Below are positions 49,253 to 58,397 of a stretch of DNA of 64,000 bases, piece by piece. The stretch's first letter is position 1. Every line of letters starts with the position of its first letter. Position numbers and translations under genes: made by a program. The DNA is taken from positions 6,853,534 to 6,917,533 of the forward strand of contig OX453280.1 of the NCBI GenBank assembly GCA_949710005.1. Direction: 5' to 3'. Under the pieces are notes generated by a model. It was not told where the DNA came from and made no database searches. It saw only the letters and a program-made list of their open reading frames with translations. The stretch is from Ricordea florida (lineage: Eukaryota; Cnidaria; Anthozoa; Corallimorpharia; Ricordeidae).

Positions 49253-50343
49253 TCTATATTGTAAAACACTTTGAGAGTACACTTCTATTTTTCTACTCAT
49301 CCTTATTTTTAAAGCAGGAAAAAATTCAGATAATTTCATTGATATTTTTTCTGTCTAACATGAGACCATGTGATCAAGACTTCATTTTGAATAAAATCAT
49401 TTACATCAAAATTCATTAGCCTGGTTATCAAATCGAAAATTGTTGTAGACGTCATTCCCCCATTCTTTATTCCGAATGTGATTCCTAAAGCATATTTACT
49501 AGGAAAGTTTGAAAGCGACAGCACAGATGTAGTCAGAGGTCAATTAAAAAAACTTTTACAAGTGCATGTAGACGTCGTTTTCAAAGTATAAAACAATATA
49601 GTCTATTCACCCACTTGAACAGCGACCATGATTTTAACGGAAACAAAAGAATATGTTTGCATATGAATAGAATTTAATTCCTGTAGGACCAGTTTGGGAA
49701 ACCAACATAGCCGTCTTTTCTTTGTTTGGGGACACCAACATGGCTGCCGTGACGTCATGTGCAAACGCTCTATAGCTACACTTGTAAATTACGCTTACGA
49801 AAGTAAAAGTGGTCTGGCCTTCAAACTTAACATCTCAAACTCATTAATAATGCAAATGAAAAAAAAAAACAAAGGAAATCAGTCACCGTAACGTGTTTGG
49901 ATATCTGATGAAACATCACGAATTTCTCCTAAATCATTTCGTTCGAGAAACTTTATCGACTTTGAAAATACTCCGCTACACGTCGTATTTTCAGCTCTCT
50001 TCTCAGTGTTCATATGTGATGAAACCAGGAGCAAATTACTTGGAGCCTCCATATGTGCTGTACCCTTGAATCAACCCTTTCCCTCAAAGAATTATTTTTA
50101 GAACAGGCTTTCCCGCGAAAATACATTGTCTCCGAGGACGTCTGCATTTTTCCCCACGCTCTCCGGCATTGTTGTCAAAGGTTCTTCAGAACACAAAAAA
50201 GTATGTAAATGAGCATGACTGAATACGCTCTGATTGGTTATTCAGCATTAGGGTATGACAAATATTCTGCGTAAACTATTTTTATAAATAACTTTTCATC
50301 AAAGTGGGTTGACTCCAAGGGCTTGTATGGCAGATGGAGGCTT

Positions 50344-53300
50344 CTAGTAATCGGCTTCTGGCGAAACACAATAACTCCTGTTTACATTTATTACATCCAA
50401 CGTTTTCCACGAGTCAACTGATCTCTCCCGGTGATTTTTCCTATTTTTATTTGCAGAAAGAGCGACTTTCACGACAGTTAAGGCAATGGGAAACAAAACA
50501 CTTTTGGGAATGGCCTAAGGTAAACACTGCCAAATCCTTGCACTACTGATACCAAAATGTCATTTTGAGCTTTTCTTTAGTTCATTCTTACCTTTGGAGT
50601 AGAGAAGGTGTACAGCACAGGATTCACAGAGGAGTTGACAGGCAGGACAAACACCGCAAACCAAACATAAACAAGCCCCTGAGAGTCATGAAAGCGGCCT
50701 GTCAGAGCCAGAATACTCATAATGATAACAGGAATCCAGCAACTGAAGTCTGCCAGAATGATGGCCAACACTCGTCTTGCCAAGGCGGACTCTCGTTTAA
50801 GGGTGGAATTCATTTCCACCTTACCATGTGCCTTGACCCTGCCCTGCGACCTGTACACTTTCAGAATAATGGCGCTGTATGCAACGAAGATGAACACGAA
50901 GGCGCCAAGATTTAACGCCACGAACACGGCTACTGAATATTCCCAGCCAGCAAGCGTGTCTGAAGACAGTTGAATGGGAAGACAAACCGAGGAACGGCCT
51001 TGATGGAACAACATTGGACCAAGGTTAGAAATGTGTATTGTGCAATGGGTGAGCTCAAACAAGTTTTCAAGCCAACACTTGGGAAACACGGCAGCAGAAA
51101 AAAATTGAGTTAAAGACGAGATTGGCATTAGATTATCACGAATGTTAAAACTTTATCGAATTTTATTGGCTCCATTCTCTCTGACGAGAGAATGGAGCTA
51201 TCGCACCAGGGGGTTGCCCACGGATTTCATAAGATGGGGAGAGGGGAAAGGATCTAGGTTGTTTGATTTGATTGGGAAAAGTCAGTAATTATGTTAATCA
51301 GTTTTTGGTTAAGATTGCAGGAATTTTGTTTCCTAGAGACACGGAATGAACTCTCGGACTATCCGTAAATATGTTTCCCTACTGATCTGGCAGATATAGA
51401 GTCATGTGTCAAAAGGTTTGTTTGCAGAGAAGGAGGGTCCGGAACCCTCCTAGTAGTTACCTGAAACGAAAAATTAAAACACCTAACTGCGTATTCCCTG
51501 GACTTAGGGGTTTAACTTTCATGCAAGTAGTTTTAAGTAAATGGTTCAGTGATATTCCTTTGAAATGTTGAAATTACTGAATTATGGAGAATTTTCATGT
51601 GCGATTTATATTAACTCGTTGAAATTTCAGAAACCTTGATCTTTTCTTTTACCAACTCGTCCTTATGTAATATCGATCATTTCTCAACGTCCAGTTTATT
51701 AAGTGTGCTATTGTAGCAACAACTGAACAGCCATATTTTCTACAAGGCCCTACGATACTCATCCCGCGATTCACGCTGAACAGATTTCAGTCTGTACTAA
51801 AATTCTCTTTCTGATTTATTTAGTTTCAGTCGGGAAGGCCAAAACAGCCAATTACTGTGGTCCCTTCAGTTCTTCAGTCCGAATTAGAATTCTGAAGTGT
51901 AGCTTTCTATGGAGGGAGGAAAACTAAAGAACCCTTAAATAAACACTCGGAACAAGGAAAGAACCAACAGCAAACTCAGCCCACATCTTTAAGAAAAAAA
52001 GTGCTACAGTTTTTATTAAAATAGCTATTAAATTATCCTAGCTGTAAACCTTCGCAGCCCTTACTTATTTCTCATGTTTTATCATATTGTGATGTCGAGG
52101 TGGCCTCTCCTATAAGCCTGGTGGTTTGTTGCGATCTCCTCGCCTAACAACTACTAGCATGCTGTACTCTGTGAAACTCATTCTTATATTAAGTCTAATA
52201 AATGATGATGATGATGATGATAATAATAATAATGATGATAATGATGATGATGATGATGATAATAATGATGATGATGATGACGATGATGATGATAATGATG
52301 AGACCGCAGTATTCTAACCCGGAACACAAAATTAGTGGGAGATGAGTGCTCTCACCACCACGTTAATCTTAAGCTTGCTCCCTCAAACTGTCACCCCATT
52401 ATCTCGTGCATAACGTAATGAAAGAGAACATATCTTTACCGGACCAAATTTGATCTTTGATAGCGATGATCATAAGGTAGACACCCATCAGGAAATCAGC
52501 CATTGCAAGATTGGTCAGAAGACAGGTTTGAACCGGATGATCATCTCGTCTAACGAGTCGCCATACAATCACTGCTAGATTACCAAGTACGGCTAGAATT
52601 CCAAGCAGCCAGATGCAATGTCTGGGACCAGCAGATTCAATCATGCGATTACAGCTTGAAAAACTATCCTTTATTGTTTTAGCATATTCGCACTTGACAT
52701 TTTGGAGATACTTAGTGGCGTAGCAACACAACGAGAAGCTGTCCAACCTCCTGTAGAAAAAGCGAGAATAGAACAAGCCAGAAAAAGGTCTCAAAAATCA
52801 GCGTATAAATTATGTTGGTCAAATTGCATACTCGACGTGACTAGACTAGGCTAGACTATACTAAGCTAGGCTAGACCAGGCTAGAATAGACTAGACCAGG
52901 TTAGGCCAGACTACATTAGGCTAGAATAGACAAGTGTAGATTAGACTAAACTAGACTAGACTAGACTGAAACTGAGAAAAACAGACTGGCCTAGGATTTT
53001 ATAGTAGGGCCAGTCCTGAATCGGTTTGCTGTGGGATTCTGGATTCTGGTAATGACCAAAATAAGAAAACCCAGGATAAAATTAATAATCTACATTTAAA
53101 ACACCTATCTATTTTCTTAACGCAAACGAATCGAAAAAAAGTGTGGAAAGGCGGCGACGAGTACGTGGATGGAACACTTTTCTCGTTCCCCTTTTCTTTA
53201 TTGATATGTTCACAAATGCATACATGTGACAATGAAAAACAAAACACTACTTACACGTCTTCCAGTGTAGAGAGCCTTTGGAATATATCGGCAGGGAGCT

Positions 53301-53972
53301 TCTTAAGGGAATTGCCTTGTAGGTACCTACAATGTTCATATGTTAGCTGTTACCATAACAACTGCCGATCTATCTCCAGCTAGAATTAAATATTTAACCG
53401 AAATGATCTAAATGTTCAGTCCTCTTGATTATGTGGTTTCGCCAGGACTCAATTAGGAATAATATAAGTATCTGGTAACTGTGCACATACCCCTCCCCTA
53501 AGCCAACACGTTACAACAAGTTAAAACGTTAGCGTTAATGTTGGGTTAGGGGAGGGGTAGGTAAACAGTTGCCCAGATGCTTACATTGGTCCCAATATTC
53601 TTGGTTTTTTTTTTTTTTTCAACCAACGAAATAAATAGGAGCAAACCATGCTCAGCAAATCATTCACACTTTAAAGAAAACGCCGGTTGCACTCAAGTAA
53701 ACTGAAGGTCATGACTAAAACAAGACGAGGACCCCGGGACATTGTAAGATATATTCCTTTTGACATGAACTAATGGTATGAACTGTCTTTCATTGTGAAT
53801 TATTGTGTAGTATTGGTCTATGCTGTAATAGTTAGATTATACCAATATTTTGGTATTATGTGACTTAAGAAAAGGCAATTCAATACGTGAAAGAACTCAC
53901 AAGTTCTCCAAGCTAACCAGTCCTTTAAAAGTTTGAGTCGATAACCATTTGATTTTGTTTTTCTGGAGGTCC
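50344..53972 (-). CDS. LRR-containing GPCR, relaxin-receptor/LGR-like (3' half; TM3-TM4 not found)
   Basis: Exons on the minus strand: 53972-53901 and 53326-53255, each exactly 72 nt and each encoding one leucine-rich repeat (for example LQKNKIKWLSTQTFKGL); 52750-52440 with the LRR cap (FSLCCYA), TM1 (LLGILAVLGNLAVIVWRLV) and TM2 (NLAMADFLMGVYLMIIA); about 51010-50592 with ECL2 (GRSSVCLPI), TM5, a basic third loop, TM6 (LADFSCWIPVIIMSI) and TM7 (NSSVNPVLYTFSTP). A candidate tail exon 50514-50344 joins in phase. The first three exons join in phase. One LRR per 72-nt exon is typical of LGR/RXFP receptors. TM3 and TM4 should lie between 51.1 and 52.4 kb and I cannot find them. The upstream LRRs and N-terminus must lie beyond 54 kb, across the Polinton-like element. 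Confidence 0.75.
52203..52300. repeat. GAT/AAT microsatellite
   Basis: About 100 bp of mixed GAT and AAT triplets, inside the GPCR intron where TM3-TM4 would be expected. Confidence 0.9.
52841..52968. repeat. CTAGACTAGG-type minisatellite
   Basis: Degenerate 5- and 10-bp periodic array of CTAGA/CTAGG words in a GPCR intron. Confidence 0.85.
53466..53582. mobile_element. Foldback MITE in GPCR intron
   Basis: AAGTATCTGG...CCCCTCCCCTAAGCC at the left against TTAGGGGAGGGGTAGG...CCAGATGCTT at the right. Confidence 0.75.
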
Positions 53973-54446
53973 CTAGGAAAGTCAAAAAAATTGTATCATG
54001 TTTAATGAAACATTATGTTATAACTAAAAATTCTAACAGTTAGTTCGTGTAAAATCACTACATGTTGTATAATTTGGAAAGAATATGATGAAAAAATTCA
54101 ATTGGGCTGTCACAGGAACTTTTTTTCATTGAATTATTTCCAATTTGGGCAAGCATGAAGTCCTGTTACCTATAATTATTAAGGCTCTCTTAAATTTTTG
54201 GGAGCTCAAAAAGGTCGAAAGACAAGTTCGGAAAGTCGTCCATTATCAAAAGTGACGACAACGGGCAAACGTGTTCAATGACATTTAATGGTAGCAATAA
54301 TGGGTGGATGCTCATTGTCAAATGCTCGGTTCCTTTTTTTGTCCTGACATTTGATCGGTTGGTGGAAAGAATCCAGGTTTTTTAAACATAAAGTAGTAGG
54401 GAAACGCCGGTTCTAGCGCAGTTCACTTTTTTAATGAAAAAAAAAA

Positions 54447-54554
54447 TTTTAATCAAAAATTATCATAAAATTAAACAGAGATTTTATCAGATCAAGCACA
54501 GCACGCTTTTTAATCAAAAATTATCATAAAATTAAACAGAGATTTTATCAGATC
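54447..54554. repeat. Direct repeat, 47-bp unit twice (61-bp spacing)
   Basis: Copies 54447-54493 and 54508-54554, both TTTTAATCAAAAATTATCAT...ATTTTATCAGATC. AT-rich, at the presumed left terminus of the viral element. Confidence 0.9.
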
Positions 54555-54559
54555 GATGT

Positions 54560-54625
54560 CAAGCCATCACCAAGCCATCACCAAGCCATCGCCAAGCCTA
54601 TGCCAAGCCTATGTCAAGCCTATGC
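54560..54625. repeat. Six-copy 11-bp minisatellite
   Basis: Units CAAGCCATCAC (two), CAAGCCATCGC, CAAGCCTATGC, CAAGCCTATGT, CAAGCCTATGC, exact 11-bp period. Confidence 0.95.
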
Positions 54626-54672
54626 CAGAATTAAACTAATACAACAAAAAAAAAAAATGAAAATAAATGTGG

Positions 54673-54683
54673 TTTAAAAAGAT
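54673..54683 (+). promoter_or_regulatory. Viral promoter-like motif before 54701 gene
   Basis: TTTAAAAAGAT, 28 nt before the ATG; a slightly extended version of the motif before the minus-strand genes. Confidence 0.5.
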
Positions 54684-54700
54684 GATTAATGAAATATTAA

Positions 54701-55162
54701 ATGGAGAATTTAGAAAGATTACATGTGCCGCAATTGAGAAATATTGCCAGAGAGTTAAAAATTAAAGGTTATTATAAAATGAATAAAGAAAATTTAATCA
54801 AAGAGATTGAAAAATTTACAGATGAAGAGAGTATTAAGATAATTTCAAAAGTTATTATTAATGATAAATATATTTGTGTTCATGGAAAGTGTAAATATTT
54901 TTGTAAAGAATGCGGGGGATCTCAAATATGTGAACATGATAGAATTAAGTATTTTTGCAAAAAGTGTAAAGGGTCACAAATATGCAAACATGATAGAGTT
55001 AAGTATAATTGCAAAGAATGCGGAGGATCACAAATATGCGAACATAATAAACAAAAACAACAATGTAAGGATTGCGGAGGATCCCAAATATGTGAACATG
55101 GTAAACAGAAAGCTTCTTGTAAGGAATGTCGAAAAAAACAAGACCCGCAACAAAAAATATAA
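54701..55162 (+). CDS. SAP/Rho-N-like domain plus cysteine-histidine repeat protein
   Basis: 153 residues. Residues about 7-40 (HVPQLRNIARELKIKGYYK...) have the helix-turn-helix look of SAP/Rho-N domains, which bind DNA or RNA. From about 58 on come five tandem units of roughly 18 residues, pattern C-x2-C-G-G-S-Q-I-C-x-H-(D/N/G)-x-(I/V/Q)-K-x-x, each with Cys and His enough for one zinc. Similar CGGSxICEH repeats occur, as I recall, in uncharacterised proteins of giant viruses and their hosts. It is the only plus-strand gene at this end and faces the minus-strand block. Likely nucleic-acid binding; function unknown. Confidence 0.8.
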   Translation: MENLERLHVPQLRNIARELKIKGYYKMNKENLIKEIEKFTDEESIKIISKVIINDKYICVHGKCKYFCKECGGSQICEHDRIKYFCKKCKGSQICKHDRVKYNCKECGGSQICEHNKQKQQCKDCGGSQICEHGKQKASCKECRKKQDPQQKI

Positions 55163-55202
55163 TGTTGTATAACGCCCGCATGTGTTATATAACATAAAAA
55201 AT

Positions 55203-55838
55203 TTATCTAAATCTTAAACTAAAAGTTATGGGAGAACCCTTAAGATCAAGTTTTTTCCATTCATTGTCTAAGATAGTTAAATCGAAGTGGTTTATGAGAC
55301 TCTCATATTTTTGAATCGGAATTGTCGGATAATCCTTTGAGGGTATGTTTGCAAGTAGGTTTGATGGTGTGAGTTTCACAAGTTCTCCATATTTGGTTTT
55401 ATTCATATATGAAGACTTATTATCCACTATACTACACATAAGTCTCAGCGGTTCCTTAATCTGTATATTTATGGGGTATAATACACCCGGATTTATAACT
55501 TCAGGCACTCCTAAACCAACCGCTAACCCTCTCGTAAGTTTAATGTTAAAGTTCTTATTTGAATATAGATAGTCAACAGTATCAGTCTCAATGATTGCTA
55601 TCTTTGACCTATCAGTATCATTAAGAAAGATCGATTGAATATCACGTAACGAATATGTACTGGGTTGTATTATTATTAGAGGTTGATTCTTATCATTAAA
55701 CAATATCTGTTGATCCTTGAAATTAATCAATCTTTTGGTTTGTATATTACAATCAAGGAGCTGTATTTCCCGAAGATTTTTCAGCGGCGGATCTAAATAA
55801 ATCCTTGTTTCAGGCTCATACATGGTAATACTCAACAT
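55203..55838 (-). CDS. Candidate minor capsid (penton-like) protein
   Basis: 211 residues, beta-strand-rich, with no signal peptide or membrane segment. It starts MLSITMYEPETRIYLDPPL and ends with alternating polar/hydrophobic strands (FDLTILDNEWKKLDL, then SPITFSLRFR), the kind of C-terminal hairpin seen in jelly-roll virion proteins. Size suits the single-jelly-roll penton of Polintons, but identity is inferred from size, strand pattern and context rather than a recognised motif. It has the shared upstream motif at 55861-55870. It converges on the zinc-repeat gene, 40 bp apart. An alternative is a fibre or attachment protein. Confidence 0.55.
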   Translation of the reverse strand: MLSITMYEPETRIYLDPPLKNLREIQLLDCNIQTKRLINFKDQQILFNDKNQPLIIIQPSTYSLRDIQSIFLNDTDRSKIAIIETDTVDYLYSNKNFNIKLTRGLAVGLGVPEVINPGVLYPINIQIKEPLRLMCSIVDNKSSYMNKTKYGELVKLTPSNLLANIPSKDYPTIPIQKYESLINHFDLTILDNEWKKLDLKGSPITFSLRFR

Positions 55839-55860
55839 TTTGTTTTGATTACATCATATT

Positions 55861-55870
55861 CATCTTTAAA
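55861..55870 (-). promoter_or_regulatory. Viral promoter-like motif before 55838 gene
   Basis: Minus strand TTTAAAGATG, about 32 nt before the ATG. Confidence 0.6.
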
Positions 55871-56089
55871 TTTCTATAATCAAAACATTAACAAAAATTT
55901 GCATTGACGTAATCGCATTCCTGAGCGACGTTAGAAACCGACCTTTTAAAAGTAAACATAAAATCTACTTTTCGATTTTAAATCCACTTTGCATTTTGCT
56001 TGTTGCTATGTCGTAAAAGTATGCAATCTATTGTTCTACACGTGAACACTAATCCAAAAACAATGATAATCACGTGAAATGGACATGAA

Positions 56090-57661
56090 CTACCGAAATA
56101 GATACCACGCTAACCCTCCACTGATAATTATAAATGTTAATATACGCACTTCGTGCTCGCTTTGTGCATTGGTTTCATGTTGCGTAGTCACGTCCTGACC
56201 TTCGGTCGGCTTTTCATTTTGCGTTGGAGAGATTTTTGGTTTCGGATTTGTCTCAACTATTGAATGAGGTAACTTTAACTTTGAAGATCCCATGTTATGA
56301 CTTATTCCAACCGGTTTTGATTCAGTGTTTAGGGAATTATTTACTCCAAATTTCATATCATTAGTCGCTTTCATAAGTTTGTTATTATATCCAACCACGC
56401 TTTCTGTGTTTATGATCATATTACTTGGCATCAACCACAAACCTGGAGCAATAGCTAAATCAAGCCGTAATTTCGCTTCTTGTACAGCTAATTGATATCT
56501 TTGGATAGAACTAGAAATGTCATTCTCAATCACACTACTCTCAAATAAAGCTAAGAATTCTTGTTGTGTCTCGATTGCTCCGCCTCCATTACCATAAATC
56601 GAGTTTCTTGTGTTAACTTGTGCTCCAAGTATACAGTAAACAAAAGCCTCAGCGGATCGATTCAATCTACCGAGTCCAGCTTTAGTGAGTCCATGCCCAC
56701 TTGTTGGGATAAACCAAGCATATTTGAAATCGGCAAAGTCATCATTACGAATAAATGAGATAAGATTACCATTTTCTTTCTTACCACCGTCATCAGCAAA
56801 TTTACCACCTTCACCGGGCCATTGATCTGCTTCTTTATCATAATTCCTTATAATATGTACATTTTGATATCCTCCTCCTTTTCCACGATATCCTGCGCCA
56901 TAATCGAGAAATATATCTCCCAATCCTCCGTTTCTACCACCTTTCCATCTAAAGTCAGAATTATTACTAATTCCAAATTCTGCACACAATCGTTGATATG
57001 CTACTTTACTATAGGGATTATTGTTTATTACAAAGGTTTGTTCATCGGGTAAGGGAAGGCTTAATTCATATAATATCCGTCTTATTGTGAAATATATATG
57101 AAACTTAATGAAGCTATTCACTACTTTGGGATAATTTAGACTTTCAAAAGGACTAATCCCACAACCAGATGTTGCACACCAAACTGCAAAGTTAAGTTGC
57201 TGAGGCCAATAATTCATATCTGGAGCATTCAACCATTTTCTACTTTGTTTACCAAACTTGAAAGTCACAACTTGATTGGTAAAAACATCACGCATCTTTG
57301 CTGTGAATTTCTTTGTATTTGAAACATATATATCTAGTGAGGTTAGCATTTTTGTTATGTCACTTGTAAAGTCATCAAAGTTAATAGCTGGTATAGGATA
57401 ACTTTGGTTAGTCATGGTTAAACTCTTTGGAAATGAACCAAGCTTAACTTTATTTTCTAATCCTAAATCTTGCCATAATAATGTTTTCAAATTATTAGAA
57501 AGATTTTCAATCCATGTTTTCCCAGTAGGATCATCATTGGACATGATTGTTGTTCCATTAACTTTCCACTTAATATATCCTCCAAATGAATCATTCACAA
57601 ATGTAAATTTATCAAGGCCAACCTTTGGATACCTATTTTTAAAATTCACCCATAGTGTCAT
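56090..57661 (-). CDS. Large virus-element protein with C-terminal membrane anchor, function unknown
   Basis: 523 residues. No signal peptide. A conserved-looking core runs about 150-400, with the Cys-containing motif NFAVWCATSGCGIS near 160-175, a following FHIYFTIRRILYEL helix, a Gly-rich loop (GYRGKGGGYQN) and a long helix ending near 415. About 100 low-complexity residues lead to a terminal hydrophobic helix (ILTFIIISGGLAWYLF), so it may be tail-anchored in a membrane. From memory, homologues are multicopy in cnidarian and other marine invertebrate genomes and are unnamed. It could be a virion membrane or spike protein; this is a guess from position and anchor. Confidence 0.85.
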   Translation of the reverse strand: MTLWVNFKNRYPKVGLDKFTFVNDSFGGYIKWKVNGTTIMSNDDPTGKTWIENLSNNLKTLLWQDLGLENKVKLGSFPKSLTMTNQSYPIPAINFDDFTSDITKMLTSLDIYVSNTKKFTAKMRDVFTNQVVTFKFGKQSRKWLNAPDMNYWPQQLNFAVWCATSGCGISPFESLNYPKVVNSFIKFHIYFTIRRILYELSLPLPDEQTFVINNNPYSKVAYQRLCAEFGISNNSDFRWKGGRNGGLGDIFLDYGAGYRGKGGGYQNVHIIRNYDKEADQWPGEGGKFADDGGKKENGNLISFIRNDDFADFKYAWFIPTSGHGLTKAGLGRLNRSAEAFVYCILGAQVNTRNSIYGNGGGAIETQQEFLALFESSVIENDISSSIQRYQLAVQEAKLRLDLAIAPGLWLMPSNMIINTESVVGYNNKLMKATNDMKFGVNNSLNTESKPVGISHNMGSSKLKLPHSIVETNPKPKISPTQNEKPTEGQDVTTQHETNAQSEHEVRILTFIIISGGLAWYLFR

Positions 57662-57687
57662 TTTATTACTTTTAGAATAAGATGAAA

Positions 57688-57697
57688 AACCTTTAGA
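57688..57697 (-). promoter_or_regulatory. Viral promoter-like motif before 57661 gene
   Basis: Minus strand TCTAAAGGTT, about 36 nt before the ATG. Confidence 0.6.
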
Positions 57698-57765
57698 CTA
57701 TATTACCTCTTTTCTAATCAGCGCAAAACAATTACATCCTACATCAGTTTTCTCATATGAAATTT

Positions 57766-58362
57766 TTAATGAGCGGGAGTGGTTAACTCTTTTAATAGAT
57801 CTGCACGAACTTCTCTTCTTATCTGCGACATGTTTAAGTTTTTTTCTGTATCTCTCCTAAATTTTTGGCGAACTTCTAGTTTTAGTTTTTGGAACTTTTC
57901 CAACTCTGCTAAAATTATAGAAAATTCTTGATCGGATATAACATTATCTTTCAAAGCTTTTGAAACCAAGTCATTTATGGTGTTTAATTTTGATTTTGCA
58001 ATTGCAGCGGTTTGTTCGTGTTTACTAACTTTACCAGAAAGTCTTTTAGAAGCAAAACCAAATCCAACAGACAACCCACCAAAAAAACCACCAACAACTC
58101 CCAAAGGCACACCAACAATAGCACCAAAACCCGTGAGAGAAGTTCCTAAACCGCTTGCTGATAGAATAACCGAAATCAAACCACCAGAAACACTAATTTT
58201 TGTACATATTCCTCTCGCCCTATTATATTTTTTCCTTACTTCTTCGTAATGTTTAATTTCTTTCTCAAGATTTTGTAATACTTCGCTTGATTTTTGTAGT
58301 CTGAAATTAATAGGATCTGGATTATTAGGTAATACAGGGTAAATTCTGTTGTATTCATCCAT
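57766..58362 (-). CDS. Membrane-active helical protein with glycine-rich hydrophobic core
   Basis: 198 residues: an N-terminal amphipathic helix/coiled coil (about 25-48), a long Gly/Ser/Val-rich hydrophobic stretch (about 52-105, e.g. SGLGTSLTGFGAIVGVPLG), then a charged coiled-coil tail. The layout recalls SLATT- or apolipoprotein-L-like two-helix membrane inserts, but I see no diagnostic motif. Repeated copies exist, from memory, in cnidarian genomes. Position within the viral operon-like block suggests a virion or host-membrane role. Confidence 0.8.
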   Translation of the reverse strand: MDEYNRIYPVLPNNPDPINFRLQKSSEVLQNLEKEIKHYEEVRKKYNRARGICTKISVSGGLISVILSASGLGTSLTGFGAIVGVPLGVVGGFFGGLSVGFGFASKRLSGKVSKHEQTAAIAKSKLNTINDLVSKALKDNVISDQEFSIILAELEKFQKLKLEVRQKFRRDTEKNLNMSQIRREVRADLLKELTTPAH

Positions 58363-58386
58363 ATTGTATTTTACTACTCAACATGA

Positions 58387-58396
58387 TATCTTTAGA
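58387..58396 (-). promoter_or_regulatory. Viral promoter-like motif before 58362 gene
   Basis: Minus strand TCTAAAGATA, about 34 nt before the ATG. It overlaps the end of the space after the 58398 stop codon. Confidence 0.6.
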
Positions 58397-58397
58397 T

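Larger units (their letters stand above)
47107..50343. other. Intergenic; no gene recognised
   Basis: Contains a short array of TTTTTACCAGAATGC repeats (47540-47653), a foldback (49151-49252) and otherwise unremarkable AT-rich DNA. Confidence 0.4.

Noticed and set aside
50565-50973. Plus-strand frames over the GPCR TM5-TM7 exon
   Set aside because: Antisense shadows; the minus strand gives clear membrane helices and NPVLY.
51130-52430. TM3-TM4 exon, tested at a minus-strand GATCGATAT (DRY-like) near 51670
   Set aside because: Flanking frame has stops and no hydrophobic helix.
54560-54625. CRISPR-like array
   Set aside because: 11-bp contiguous units without spacers in a eukaryotic/viral context; a minisatellite.
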